Assembly: GCA_951799425.1 (NCBI GenBank)
Contig: OX637399.1
Span: 34,507,701 to 34,571,700, forward strand
From: Ilex aquifolium
Taxonomy: Eukaryota; Streptophyta; Magnoliopsida; Aquifoliales; Aquifoliaceae
DNA length: 64,000 nt
Reading direction: 5' to 3'
Below are positions 35,688-48,300 of the stretch, piece by piece (within the stretch, counting starts at the first letter, position 1; every line of letters begins with the position of its first letter). Both the position numbers and the translations under genes were made by a program. The notes below the pieces were generated by a model, which made no database searches, was not told where the DNA came from, and worked only from the letters and a program-made list of their open reading frames with translations.

Positions 35688-38080
35688 TACATAGTTACCA
35701 AAGAAAATGTCTAAAATATTACAATTTACAAGAACTTGATATGTTATATATTTTATATGGTTTGAACATATTTAAAGTCAAAGTTGAATCATAGAAGGCA
35801 CTTCTAATTTGTCCATTCTTTCTTTTTTCTTTGGATTTGTTGGAGTTAGATTTGTTTTGGTAGACGAGACGAGTTTTACGTTTTGAGAGCAAAACTCATT
35901 AGAGATTTGAAGTTCTGAACTAGGTTGTGTATTTTTTTTCGAATAGTAAAATTTACGTACTTACTAAAAAAAATTATCTACAAAATTGCAACTTGCAGGA
36001 ACTTGATTTATTAAATAAGAATGGGCAACCATCCTTGACCCATTGCTGATACCTACATTTTACAATTGTAAACATAAAGAAGAGATGCCATACTTGCTCC
36101 ATTAATAAGTATGGGGTTTCTTTGCTTCAGGACATGGACAGCTTAACCGCACAAGAGCTTTCCCATGTTCTTTTATTTATAGCAGATCTGATCCACCAAA
36201 TCCGGCAAGAATCATGGTCTTTGAGTTCTTCCTATCCAATAATATGAAATGCTCTAAAAAAAAAAAAATTATTGAATCATACGCCCAATTGAACAGCACT
36301 ATTTTACAACATAATTAGTATTGACAAAGGCATAAGTCATAGTTGTTACAACAAACATCCTCTTTATTTTCTGAAAGGCATAATACCCCGTTTTCTATGT
36401 CCTTCTCAATCGTCAACCTACCGGTGAATTTACTATTCATAATCATATTGTTGCTGCTTTCTGATTATTAATGCTCGAATTCTTTGGCTGTTCAACCCCT
36501 TTTGGACCACGACTGAGAAATTCCTAATTTGAATTCAAAGTTGGATAGTGGAAGGCACTTCTAATTTGTCCATTCTCTCTTTTTTCTCTCGACATGTGAG
36601 ATCTTATATTGGTTTTGGTAGGCCAGGTTGAGTTTTATGTGATGAGAGAAATTTTCATTGGAGATTTGAAATTTTGAGCTACGTTATATATTTCTTTTCA
36701 AATAATAAAGTTTACGTACTAATTGAAAAAAAAAATATTTGTCCACAAAATTGCAACTTCCAAGAACTTGATTTATGAGTAAATTATATACATGACTCTC
36801 AAACTATGATCTCTGTGTCAATTAAACTCCTAAATTTTTTTGTGTCAATTGACTCTTTGAACTCTCTAATTGTATTTAGTCATTTTGTCTATGAAAAAAG
36901 AATTATAGTTGAGAGGGTCAAAATATAATTTATCCAAAAAAAATTTTAAAATATAGTTAGAAAACACTGCTAACTGAAAAAAGAATTATAGATGAGGGGG
37001 TCAAAATATAGGAAGCAGCATCATGTGGGGTGCAAAGTTGTTAGGCTGGCATTTTTCAAAGAGTTGTACGTTAAGTGGGCTGTATTCGGTGTTCTATTTA
37101 TTAGCAGTCGAATCATGTGAGCCAGCTAAACCAGGCGTTGACCCACGAAATAATGCAGGCTGAACTGGTGCAATAAAAATCCTCTTTTCTTTGCTAAACC
37201 ATATAAGCCAGCTATCCTTCTCCATTCTCAATCTGCTGTGATTTCCTGCTCTCCATATTCTTTCTTCTTTCTGCCTCTGACTGCTGAAATTTGTTGCTGC
37301 TCAACCCTTCTTTTGTGTGGTACAATTGCTTTAATCAATACGAGAAACAAAGGTGCGTCTAAATGTTCCATTCAAATATCTTTTGCCGAATGTATTTGTG
37401 TAGTATTTATAATTCTAATAGGTCTGCTTTGTTTTTCTTTTTATTTTTGTATTTTATTAATATGGAGATCGTTAGGAGTTTCATCTACAACTATCTTTTC
37501 TCTACGTTAGAAACGGATTTTGAGTTATCACCAAGTGTACTTGTATTTATACATAAACTTCTTTTTAGCTTGAGTTGGGTACACAAAAGATTCTCTTTAG
37601 CAATCGACAGCTATAATCCATTGACAAAATGAATTCAAGCGACTGTTTGATGCTGAGTTTAATTGCATTATTTCAAAACTTCCTTAAGATGAAATTAATC
37701 GACAGATTCAACACAAGCTAATCATTATCATTATAAGAAAATAATAATCAAGAGATTAACAAACGAGAGGACACTTTTATTAATCTGTTGCATACAAAAA
37801 ATTAATAATTCAGCCTCAACTGTAACACTAACTCTATTTTAAAACTAACATAATCACTACTCCTAAAATATATCTAGTCGTGGGTCTTTCATGAGTTTGA
37901 TGAGGTCCATTTCTTGTAATTTGTGCCTTTTTATAGGCACTTCTTCATGGTTGAGCTGATTTCATGACAATTTCTTCCCCCCCCCCCCCCTCTTTTTTTG
38001 TCTTAACTATTATTTTCTTAACTTCAGAATCTAGTCAGCCTTAATAACTGCTGCCTTTTGGAATTCTGTCATAATTGTTT
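35688..38080 (+). pseudogene. Duplicated flanks of the NB-LRR gene without the coding region (relic)
   Basis: Blocks here match the DNA around the receptor gene in the same order and strand. 35688-36245 matches 50648-51160. 37130-37360 matches the leader at 51360-51550, including its ending gaaacaaag|gtgcgtctaaa against gaaacagag|gtgcgtctaaa. 37440-37550 matches 51705-51790. Next, 37556-37930 and 38005-38080 match 56815-57180 and 58205-58280, which lie beyond the receptor's stop codon. No NB-ARC or LRR sequence is present between them. A 250-bp piece of the block also recurs at 36530-36775. I infer a second receptor locus whose body was deleted. The alternative is that 56815 onward is itself part of another receptor's leader intron. 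Confidence 0.6.
37978..37990. repeat. C homopolymer
   Basis: A run of 13 C followed by a T tract. Confidence 0.85.
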
Positions 38081-39157
38081 CATTCTCCTATCACAGGGAC
38101 TTTTCAGTCACTGTATCTCTTTAAATTAATGTGATTTTATTAATTTAGCATCAAATTTACATTCAAATTCATCGATCGACGCCAAACTAACTTTCAATTT
38201 TATCAAATGAACATTTAATTTTATCTAATTAATATCAATTTTATCAAATTGACTTGGAAGCAATATTCGATTTTATATAATTAAAACCAAATATATCTAT
38301 ATTCAATTTTATCAAATTGAACTATTTGTGCGGTCTTGGAGCCAACTTTTCCGTCAAGTAATAATAGAAGATGAAATTGTAGTGGTCCCATCTTGGTCTA
38401 TATAGAGAGCAAACGACAGGTTTAGTAATTCATAAGTAACTATGCAATCACATCATATACTTTTTTGATTGTTAGTAACGGGATTGATAGTAAGGGTAGT
38501 TAGTAAAATGCATATATGAACTACAGTGCAAAAATTAAAGAGGATTTCAGTGAAATATGACCAAAATTCAGAGAATATCAATGAAATTTATTCAAAATTT
38601 TAATGTGAAATAGTATTAATCCAATATAAAATATTTTGAGACTTAAAAAACATTATGTTTTCCTTGAATGTATGATTTAGTGGAGATATATTAAGAAAAA
38701 AATATTTTATATCTTTTTTTGACCATTTTTCTTAAACCTAAATGAAATTTGGTCTCACAGCTTCGTATGGTAATTTAGCCTTGAATTCTCAAACATTTTA
38801 TCATGCTCGAACTTTTTTTAATTTTTTTTTTTTGCATAAGTTGACGAATTTACTTCAGACATATTTTGCTCCCTCTAAGATAGGATCTTGGCTTCGCTCG
38901 TACTAGTAACTAATTGAACTTAGTTTACTTGGTAACTCTTGATTCTCGGGAGATTCTACAAACCAAGATGTCAATGCGTCAATCATTAACAAACGCATGA
39001 CTTGATTTCTAATCTTCCACTATTTGTAGGTTCTATTATGTCCATTTTCGGGTTCTGTTCACCCCTTTTGTGGGTACTGTGTCCTCTGCCAATATTAGAT
39101 TATGCCCATATTAATTATTCAAGAATTGTAATAATTAATTCTTCATTGTACTAGTGG
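38081..39157. other. Intergenic DNA between receptor relic and Gypsy element
   Basis: AT-rich. No protein-like frame, RNA gene or transposon ends recognised. Confidence 0.5.
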
Positions 39158-39162
39158 CCTAT

Positions 39163-40459
39163 TGTTACTCCCTTAGCTCGTTGGCTCGATATTGGCGTGT
39201 GGTTGCCTCGCCTAAAGGTGCCCATGTCTTAGACAAATTGGATTATACTTGGTGAAATAAACCCTTGGTACAAAGTTGGCTTCTTAAGGACTTGGACGTT
39301 TACTTGGTTAAGTAACAAAGTGGTTCGGCAAAGGCTCAAGTGGCATACAACGACTATGCCCCTGACTCAAGTTATTATGACTCCTTGGCTCAGAGGATAT
39401 CTATTGTTGTCACTACGTTTTATCACTAATGTTATTATAGGAGGGTGCTTCACGAAGGGGGTACCAGGCCAGCCTCCCTAGGGACTTTTATGCCTTGGCA
39501 CACCAATGCAAGGAATGGCCTTAACAAATGCTTACCATGGGTAAGGCAAGACATTCCAAAGTCCAAGACCCAAGATGTGGGGCCAATGATCGGAAGGACC
39601 TGTCGTTGGTGGAAGTCCCATCATGGCTGAGGAAGGTAGCTCATGCATGGGCACGTTGGGCATGACCAGTGGGTTGATTGAAACCCCATGCATGGCTGAG
39701 GGAGGCAACTCATGCATGAGCACGTTGGGCACAAGTAAGCAAGGCTAGCTGGGTGGCTCAATTTGTGGGGCATTGCTAACTTGAAAGACCAAGCCATGAG
39801 CTGGGCATGGCTTGGCACGAAGGCAAAGCTAATCAGGTGATGTGGGCTCGTAGGAAAAGGCACGTTGTGAGGACATTGATGCATTGTAGATGGTGGCGGT
39901 TCCAGACGGTTGCTGGCATGTGCATAGCATGTAGGACAGTTCTGTGCAGTTGATGGCATGTGCACAACATGTAGGGTGATTTTGTGCATGCACACACAAC
40001 ATGCAGAGAAGTTATGAACAGTTGCTGGCTGGGTTAGCCAACAGTTGCAACTGTCTCTGCCATGACCAACACATTGGGGAGAGTGACTGAAGGTCTCAGC
40101 TAAGGTCAACATGCTCATGGGCGAATCAAATGTTGTTTTGTAGTTGCCTAGGCAGTTGGGCTTGTAACCACCACTTTGTATGCTATATATATGCATGCTA
40201 AAGTCTGCAGTGCATCCAAGAGAGTTGGACACGTTTTGTTAGTAGACCATTGGCTGAGTTTCCTTTAGGCTTTGTTGAGAAAGAAAAAAGTTTGGCCAAT
40301 TGGCCTATAAAGCTTGTGTGTTGCTGTGAGTTTGTATGCTTGCCTATTTTCTGCTTGTGTGTGCATTTCTGTGAGCATGTGAGTGCATTGGTTGAGACTG
40401 AGCGTGGGACCTTAGTGCCAGCCCAAGGCAAAAATTCGAGTGAAGATTGACCCGTGACA
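39163..40459 (+). repeat. 5' LTR of the Gypsy element
   Basis: 1297 bp, starting TGTTACTCCC and ending GTGACA. The minus-strand frame of 203 codons inside it is a by-product of LTR sequence, not a gene. Confidence 0.9.
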
Positions 40460-40461
40460 GT

Positions 40462-40473
40462 TGGTATCAGAGC
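40462..40473 (+). other. Primer binding site, initiator tRNA-Met type
   Basis: TGGTATCAGAGC, two bases after the LTR end. This is the standard plant primer site complementary to initiator tRNA-Met. Confidence 0.92.
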
Positions 40474-40487
40474 TACAGTTTTCGATC

Positions 40488-41980
40488 ATGGCTAGTGAAA
40501 ACGTTATGGAATTACGTGAACGTGTGACCCGTCTCAAGGATTTTCTGGGCACCCCAGAAAGTGATGCTGTAACCAGTGGCTGTGCAGATGGAGCAGCATG
40601 CTCTTTAGATTGCTAGCTTAAGGATGGCCTTTGGCAGCTATGTAACCAATAACGATGTGAAGCTTACAATGATGATGGAGGACATTCTACCCCTTACTGA
40701 CTCTATCAAAACCAACCTGAAGGATCTTGAAGACGAGTTGTCCTGGTGAAGAGGGTCATGAATTCTCGACCTACTGTGGGTGAGACATCTTTAAAAAACA
40801 AGGTCCTTGAACCTAAGGCATTCGGAGGCACCTGAAGCGCCAAGGATCTAGAGAATTTTTTGTGGAACATGGAGCAGTACTTCAAAGCTAGCCATGTGCC
40901 TACTGGAGAGAAGGTGACCATAACCAGCATGTACCTCTCTGGCGACGCCAAGCTTTGGTGGCGAACTCGAAATGAGGATGATGCATCTACGGGGTGTGAT
41001 AGAATTGAGATGTGTGTGTAACACCCCACCCTCCACATGACATAATATTGTCCGCTTTGGGCCCACTGGCCCTCACGGTTTTGTTCCTACCAGTACCACT
41101 GGGAAAAGGCCTTATGTCATGTAAGACGAGGGGCTTATTTATAAGCCCATCAACTTTCTCCTCCCTAACCGATGTGGGACATCAGGATCTCACAATCCAC
41201 CCCCTTCAGGGCTGCACGTTCCCGTGTAGCAACTCGCCAGCTACCTGCCCGCCCACATACACAGTACTGTAGGGGCCCACACTCGATCCAAGCGAGAGTC
41301 GGCTCTGATACCAACTTATAACACCCCACCCTCCACATGGCATAATATTGTCTGCTTTGGGCTCACGATTTTGTTCCTCCCAGTACCCCTAGGAAAAAGT
41401 CTTATGCCATGTAAGGCGATGGGCTTACTTATAAGCCCAGTAACTTTTCCCTCCCTAACCGATGTGGGACACCAGGATCTCACAATGTGATACACTAAAG
41501 AAGGAGTTCAAGGATCAATTCCTCACTATCAACACGACCTGGATTGCTAACGATTTGCTCAAGAAATTAAAGCACATCAGAACCATTCATGATTATGTGA
41601 AAGAGTTTAGTTCATTGATACTAGATATCAAGAATATGTCCGAGGAGGACAAACTCTTCAATTTCATGTCCGGGTTGCAAGGCTGGGCACAGGTTGAGTT
41701 GCATCGGTAGCTGCCATCGCTGCTGCGGACGACCTGGTTGACTTCAAAATGGGCAGCAGTCAAGGCCCTTCTAAAAAGAAAAAGAAAGATAGTAGAGGCA
41801 AGAAGGATAAATCTGGCACTTCGAAAGACGCAAAGAAGGCAGATTGGAAGAAAAATAAGAACATTTCTAACTCTAAAAAGTTAGACAACATCCAGAATAA
41901 GAAAACCTTTGATTCTGGTTGTTTTCTCTGTGGTGGCCCCATTGTGTCAAGGACTGCCTTAAGTAGGAGAAGTTGAGTAT
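40488..41980 (+). pseudogene. Gag region of the Gypsy element (fossil)
   Basis: Begins near 40488 (MASENVMELRERV). It carries the retrotransposon-gag domain typical of chromoviruses (for example DYVKEFSSLILDIKNMSEED near 41590-41660), a Lys-rich linker and a nucleocapsid-like Cys motif near 41920. Interrupted by the TRIM at 41015-41484 and broken. Confidence 0.8.
41010..41489 (-). mobile_element. TRIM inserted in the Gypsy gag region
   Basis: The body is about 41015-41484 (470 bp), with ATGTG on both sides (41010-41014 and 41485-41489). Two related LTRs, 41017-41194 and 41317-41484, begin TRTAACACCCCACCC and end GGATCTCACA on plus. Between them is a 122-bp interior whose right end reads GGCTCTGATACCA, the complement of the tRNA-Met primer site, so the element is in minus orientation. 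No coding capacity. It is younger than the Gypsy element. The two LTRs are clearly diverged from each other. Confidence 0.88.
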
Positions 41981-42059
41981 CCTTGTTGCTGCAAGTGGGG
42001 ATGACAGTGACGTTGTATGCCCCACTCGGGTTAATCCTCTGCAGTTGCTGAACGCAATC

Positions 42060-45000
42060 ATTGTGGGAAAAGTTCAACAACCCCGTAAAGGCCTTATGTT
42101 TGTACAGGCCTAAGTGAACGGCAAGGAAGTCTTGGCCATGGTGGGTCCAGAAGCCACCCATAACTTCGTTACCCATAGGAAAATAGGAAAGTTTGGCCTA
42201 CAATTGACAGAGAATGCTAGCAAGCTCAAGGCAGTAATTTCTGAAGCAATGCCACTGCATGGCACGATAGAAATACGCCTAAAGGTGGGTCTATGAGAAG
42301 GCCATGTGAGCTTGATGGTTGTACCCTTGGACGACTTTGATGTCATCCTCGGGAATGAGTTCTTTATCAAGACGAAGATGGCACTGATGTCACATTTGAA
42401 TGGAGGGTTGATCTCAGATGAGAAAGCACCATGTTTTGTACCTACAATGAAGGCAGACCAAAGTAAGAAATAAGGCAAGTGGAAGATAGAGATGATGTAT
42501 GCTATGCAAGTGAAAGCTAGACTACGGAAGGGCAAGACAACATACCTTGCAACTTCAGCTTTGATGGAGATCAAACCAAATGTGCTGGTTGAAGTGCCTG
42601 ATGTAGTGACAGATGTTTTGGGGGAATTTGCTAATGTTATGCCCTCAAAAGCCTTCTGCCCAGACGTACAATTGACCACAAGATCGAGCTGGAGCCTAGT
42701 ACAAAGCCTCTAGCCCGTGCCCCTTACCAAATGTCATCGATGGAACTGACAAAATTAAGGAAGCAGTTGAACACGTTGCTAGATTCTGGCAGTATGAAAC
42801 CGTCCAAGGCGCCACATGGAGCCCAGGTTCTATTCCAAAAGAAGCAAGATGGTTCACTGTGAATGTACATCGATTATAGGGTCTTGAACAAGGTGACAAT
42901 CAAGAACAAGTACCCTATTTCAAACGTTGCTAATTTGTTCGATAGGCTTTCCAAGGCAACATTCTATACGAAGCTGGATCGAAGGACTGGGTATTGGCAA
43001 GTTAGGATTGTAGAGGGAGATCTAAGATTATGTGTGTGACGCACTATGGGTCTTTTGAATTCCTTGTAATGTTGTTTGGGCTTACAAATGCCCCGGTAAC
43101 TTTTTGCAATTTAATGAATGACGTCTTTTATGAGTATATTGATGTCTTTGTTGTTATGTATTTAGATGATATCGTGGTCTACAGTGAGACGTTGGAAGAT
43201 CATTTAGACCATTTGAGGACGATGTTCTCATTGCGTAGAGAGCACTAGCTGTATGTCAAAAAGGAAAAGTGCGAATTCTGTCGCCAAAAAGTGATGGTCT
43301 TAGGGCACTGAATTAGCAAAGGTCAGATCCAAATGGACGAGAGAAAGGTAAAGACAATCGTTGATTGGCCTGCACCAACTAAGGTGTCTGAACTATGGTC
43401 GTTCCTTGGCCTAGCTAATTATTATCGCAAGTTCATTAAGGGATATTCCAAGAAGTGTGATGTCCTAACTGACTTGCTAAAGAAGGACCAGAAATGGGAC
43501 TGGAATGGCATTTGTCAGACAGCTTTTGAGAAGCTGAAACATGTAGTATCTTCTGCACCAGTGCTGAGATTGGTCGACTTCGATATGCCATTCGAAGTAC
43601 ACACTGATGCGTCTAATCATGCCATTGGAAGAGTCCTTGTTCAGGAGGGACACCCTGTTTCCTATGAAAGACGAAAACTGAAAGATGCTGAGCAGCAATA
43701 CTCAGCGCATGAGAAGAAAATGACGGCTACATTGCCTTGAAATTTGAAGGCATTACTTGTGACGGACAACGTGGCGAACACCTATTTCAAATCCTAGAAG
43801 AAACTGACCGCAAAACAAGCCCGATGGCAAGAATTCATTGCTGAGTTTGATTTTGTGTGGGTGCACAAACCCGGGAGACAAAATCAGGTTGCTGATACAT
43901 TGAGTAGGAAGGAGGTCCATGACTATGTTGCTGCACTGTCTAGTGTACAGACTAACTGCCTTGCAAGGGTCAAAGAACATGCCCAAACTGATATTGCTTA
44001 TGGCAAATTGAAGCAACAAGTTGGTGAAGGTCTGGTGCATATATATCGGTTGGATGATGACCTGCTCTATGCCAAAGGTGACAGACTTTATGTTCCTGCA
44101 GGAGGTGAAGTAAGGAGTTGCTGCAGGAAACATACGACTTCTAGTGGGCTGGACATCCCGGAGTAGAGAGGATGCTTGCATTACTGGCTTACTCCTATTA
44201 CTAGCCCAAGATGGAAGATGATATTGAGGCCTATGTTAGGACTTGTCTTGTGTGCCAACTTGACAAGGTTGAGAAGAAGAAGGTAGCGGGCTTGCTCCAG
44301 CCACTGCTCATCCCATAACAGACCGTAATCAGTCTCGATGTATTTCATATGCAACCTGCCAAAGGTTGATGGCATGCGGTCAATTATGGTGGTGGTCGAT
44401 CATTTCTCCAAGTATGCGGTGTTCATTCCTGCACCTCATGATTTCCCTGCAAATGTTATTGCAGAATTATTCTATAAGTATGTGGTGAAGTACTTTGGTT
44501 TGTCGGAAGATATAGTTGGTGATTGCGATGCAAGGTTCACTGGCATATTTTGGACGGTGGTGTTCAATCTCATGGGTTCGGAGTTGAAGTTCTCCATAGC
44601 AAGCCATCCACAGACTAACGGACAAATTGAACAAATCAATGCCTTGCTGGAGGATTATCGGCGGCACTATGTTATTGCAAATCAGCAAAATTAGGTGGAC
44701 CTGGTGGACACTGCCCAATTTTGTTACAATTTGCATAGGTCTTCGGCTACAGGAATGAGTCCCAGTGAATTGGCCATGGAACATCAACCATTTACTCCTT
44801 AGAAAGTGGTGAAACAAAGGACCAAAGGTAAATGTCCCGCTGCATATTGATTTGCTCTTTCTAAGCAAGAGTTGCTTGACGAGGCAAAGGACAGTTTGTC
44901 CAAAGCTGCCCATTGAATGAAGAAGTATGTTGATCAAGGTCATAGACCACTGGAATTTCAAGTTGGTGACTTAGTCTTGCTGAAATTGACTCTTGTGATA

Positions 45001-45440
45001 TGGAAAAGGATCAATGGCAAGGTGGTGCACCGCGGACTTGTTCCCAAATACGATGGCCCCTTCGAGGTGATGAAGAAGGTCGGGAAGGTTGCCTATCGCT
45101 TGAAGCTACCTGATCGATTGAAAATTCACCCAACTTTTCATGTGAGTTTTCTGAAGCCTTTTCATGAAGACTTGCTGAATGCTGGAAGAAAACAACCTAG
45201 GAGGGCTCGACTTATAATCAGGAAACAGTTTGACAAAGAGGTCGACAAGATTCTGTCTCATCGGACCATGGGTCAGAGTAAGAAAAATCGCAGAACTAAT
45301 TTTCTGGTACATTGGAAAGGTGGTTCCGAAGCGGACGCGAGTTGGGAAAGAGATGTGACTCTTTGGCAGTTTGAGAAACAGATCAAGGAGTATTGAGACA
45401 ATCTCTTGACGAGGACGTCGAGCTCTTCTGGTGGGGGTGG
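42060..45440 (+). pseudogene. Pol region of the Gypsy element (fossil)
   Basis: Domains in order, approximate: protease 42060-42420 (THNFV-type active-site surroundings), reverse transcriptase 42700-43250 (catalytic YLDD at about 43159), RNase H 43330-43800 (DASNHAIG), and integrase 44160-45100 (VVVDHFSKYAVF, SHPQTNGQIEQ, and a YDGPFEV motif near 45055). A chromodomain follows at about 45229-45390 (FLVHWKGGSEADASWERD). It is broken by many interruptions and cannot be functional as it stands. Confidence 0.88.
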
Positions 45441-45442
45441 TT
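45426..45442 (+). other. Polypurine tract of the Gypsy element
   Basis: ttctggtgggggtggtt directly before the 3' LTR at 45443. Confidence 0.7.
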
Positions 45443-47463
45443 TGTTACTCCCTTAGCTCATTGACTAGATATTGGCATGTGGCTGTCTCGTCCATAGGCG
45501 CCCGTGCCTTAGCCAAATTGGGTTATACTTGGTGAAGTAAACCCTTAGTGCAAAGTTGGCTTCTTAAGGACTTGGACGTTTACTTGGCTAAGTGATAAAG
45601 TGGTTCGGCAAAGGCTCAAGTGGCATGCAACGATTATTCCCCTAGCTCAAGTTATTATGATTCATCAGCTCAGAGGATATCTGTTGTTGTCACTGCGTTT
45701 TTGTTCACTAATGTTATTATAGAGGCGTGCTCCTCGAAGGGGGTACCAGGCCAGCCTCCTTGGGGACCCTTATGCCTCTAAGCCTTGGCATACCAAAGCA
45801 AGGCATGACCTCAATAAATACTTGCCATGGGTGAGGCAAGACATTCCAAAGTCCGAGACCCGAGATGTAGGACCTATGATCGGAAGGACCCATCATTGGC
45901 GGAAGCCCCATGCATGGCTGAGAAAGACAGCTCATGCATGGGTACATTTAGGGGTGTCCATGGGCTAGGTTAGGTTAGGTCCGCAAATTTTTTTTCGGGC
46001 CAAACCTGGGTAGTGTAGGCCCAAGCCCTTACCCAAGTGAGTTATCGGGTGGGTCGGGCCGAGCTTCGGGTAAGGATAGGCTACCCGCAAGCCTATTGCG
46101 CGGGCTTGTTGGACGGGCCTGCTCGTGGGCTTTTTTATATACAACTTCATTTAAAAATAATAAATATTTTTGTAATTTAATATTTATGTAAATTATATTT
46201 TTGAATAAAAATTAGAGTCAAAATAGATAAAAATAAAATAATAAATAATTTTATTTTTAATTAGGGGATGAACTACACCCAATAAAATGAATACATTCGA
46301 ACTAGGGTGACACTTACTCAGTTATCTATTATTTGCATTACTCTACCTTTTAAAACTTGTATGCTTAATACATGGAAAAGAAAATAATACATTATTTATA
46401 GTATCTAAATTTTTAAAACTTCAAATTCAGACATTGAGATACTTATTTCAAATTTTCAAATTTAATGGTCTAAAAGTATAAGTTTTTTCAAAGGAATGGT
46501 GGGCGGGCTGGGCAGGCTCTTGGGCCGGGTTTTTTCGGGTGGGCTATTGGGCCGGACTTTGGTGTAGGTAATAGGTTTGGGGGCAAACCTAAGCCCTCTT
46601 TGTAAGGATATTAGGCTCAGACTCGGGTGAGCCAACTATCGGGCCTATCGAGTTTTCAGACCTATTTTTTTTGGGAAGAACTCGTGGATAACCCGGCCCA
46701 TGGACACCCCTAGGCACGTTGGGCATAACCAGTGGGTTGATTAAAGCCCCATGCATGGCTGAGGGAGACAGTTCATGTATGGACACGTTTGGCACAAGCA
46801 AGCAAGGCTAGCCGGGTGGCTCGATTTGTGGGGCATTGCTAGCTTAGAAGACGAAGTCATGAGCTGGGCATGGCTTGACACGAAGGCAAGGCTAATCAGG
46901 TGATGTGGGCTCGCAGGAAAATACACGTGCATAACATGTGAGGATGTTAAGGCATGTGCACTGTAGATGGTGGCGGTTCTAGACGGTTGTTGGCATGTGC
47001 ATGACATGCAGGGCAGTTCTATGCAATTGCTGGCTGGGTCAACCAACAGTTGCAACTGTCTCTGCTATGACCAGCACATTGGGGAGAGTGGCTGATGGTC
47101 TCAGCCATGCTTAGCAGGCTTATGGGCGAATTTGATGTTGCTTTGCAGTTGCCTAGGCGGTTGGGCTTGTAATCGCCACTTTATATGCTATACATAGGCA
47201 TGCTAAGGTCTACAATGCAACTAAGAGAGTTGGACATGTTTTGTAAGCAGACCCTTGGTTGAGTTTCCTTTAGGCTTTGCAGAAAGAAAAAAGTTTGGCC
47301 AATTGGCCTGTAAAGCTTGTGTGTTGCTATGAGTTTGTGTGCTTGCCTACTTTCTACTCGTGTGTACATTTCTGTGAGCATTAGAGTGCATTGGCTGAAA
47401 CTGAGTGTGGGATCTCAGTGCAATCATGAGACAAAAATTCAAGTGCAAATTGACCCCGTGACA
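45443..47463 (+). repeat. 3' LTR of the Gypsy element, enlarged by an insertion
   Basis: 2021 bp against 1297 bp for the 5' LTR. The difference is accounted for by the element at 45949-46711. Ends TGTTACTCCC and GTGACA match the 5' LTR. Confidence 0.9.
45949..46711. mobile_element. Terminal-inverted-repeat element in the 3' LTR
   Basis: The left end AGGGGTGTCCATGGGC and the complement of the right end AGGGGTGTCCATGGGC match exactly. The subterminal DNA is rich in gggccggg-type motifs and the middle is AT-rich. GGGTACATT (left) and AGGCACGTT (right) may be an eroded 9-bp duplication, which would suggest a Mutator-like origin. About 763 bp, non-coding. Confidence 0.75.
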
Positions 47464-47468
47464 CCTAT

Positions 47469-47832
47469 CGATGTATACAAAAAAATGTGATTTGATACAC
47501 TGATATGATTACGTATCAACTAAAATAATCCAATAACACTACTATGTCGATAATTATTGCATTATTTATTAACAATATTTCACTATGTCAGGTTGTTTAA
47601 TTGCGTCTGTGTGTCATATCAGAAAATAATTTGTTGGTATCGTACATACAGATTTCATTCAATAAGAATTCTCGTATATGTAAAAAATTTATTCATATTA
47701 TTTTAATATTTTTACAATCACTAATTACTAATCAATCAAACTAAAAATTATGGCTCTCAATCAACGTAGGCATCATACCCACTTTTTTGTCAATCTCATA
47801 GACATCGTAATTATATAATCATTGTCCTATTT
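47469..47832. other. Intergenic stretch right of the Gypsy element
   Basis: AT-rich; no gene or repeat recognised. Confidence 0.5.
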
Positions 47833-48300
47833 TGTCTAAAAAATTGCAACTTGCGCGAAGTTGATTAATGATATTGTCGTATTACTTTGACTAAATATTT
47901 GGACAAAAATTATGACTTAAATAATGTTATTGTTACTTTTTTTTTTTTATTAGAATTAGAATCATAATACTTGATATATTATTAAATTAACAAATTAGGA
48001 CAATGTTTAGATCTAAAAAGTATTACTCAGTTAGATATAAGAATTTGGGAGAAAAAATGTCTGTATTTTTTAAAGTTGACACCTCTTTTGAAGAAACAAG
48101 GCAGAAAAAAACTACACTTCTTTGTTCAGGCATACTTCTCTCTCTCTCTCTCTCTCTCTCGTTGTTGCTTTCTGCCTTTGAAATGCTGAGCGTTTTTGCT
48201 GTATGACTTATTTTTATGTGAAGCTTTAATCACTACAAGAAAGAGAGGCGCACTGGAATTTCTTTCGCTTAGACGTGTTTGTGTACAACTGCAAGGGCAA
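47833..48300 (+). pseudogene. Partial copy of the NB-LRR upstream and leader region
   Basis: 47833-47870 (aaaattgcaacttgc ... gaagttgatt) resembles part of the upstream block at 50918-50950. 48128-48265 resembles the receptor leader: a TC-rich stretch, tgctttctgcctttgaaatgctga, then gctttaatcactacaagaaa against gctttaatcaatacgagaaa, then gaggcgc against gaggtgc. A (TC)n run lies at 48131-48161. No receptor coding sequence follows. Confidence 0.45.

Larger units (their letters stand above)
39158..47468 (+). mobile_element. Old Ty3/Gypsy chromovirus retrotransposon
   Basis: The element is 39163-47463 (8301 bp), flanked by the duplication CCTAT (39158-39162 and 47464-47468). Its parts in order are: 5' LTR, tRNA-Met-type primer site, gag, protease, reverse transcriptase, RNase H, integrase with a chromodomain at the C-terminus, a purine tract, and the 3' LTR. 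The integrase-before-end order and the chromodomain place it in the chromovirus branch of Ty3/Gypsy. It is broken: the coding region has many interruptions (roughly ten or more). It also holds two later insertions, a TRIM in gag and a terminal-inverted-repeat element in the 3' LTR. The LTRs differ by roughly a tenth over the first 170 bp by eye, so the insertion is probably some millions of years old. Confidence 0.92.

Noticed and set aside
36780-37015. Possible further long-TIR element (tcaaaatata-rich)
   Set aside because: Repeated gagagggtcaaaatata motifs are seen but inverted ends could not be defined.
39621-40232. 203-codon minus-strand frame in the Gypsy 5' LTR
   Set aside because: Lies wholly inside the LTR, is antisense to the element and repeats in part in the 3' LTR; it is an LTR by-product.
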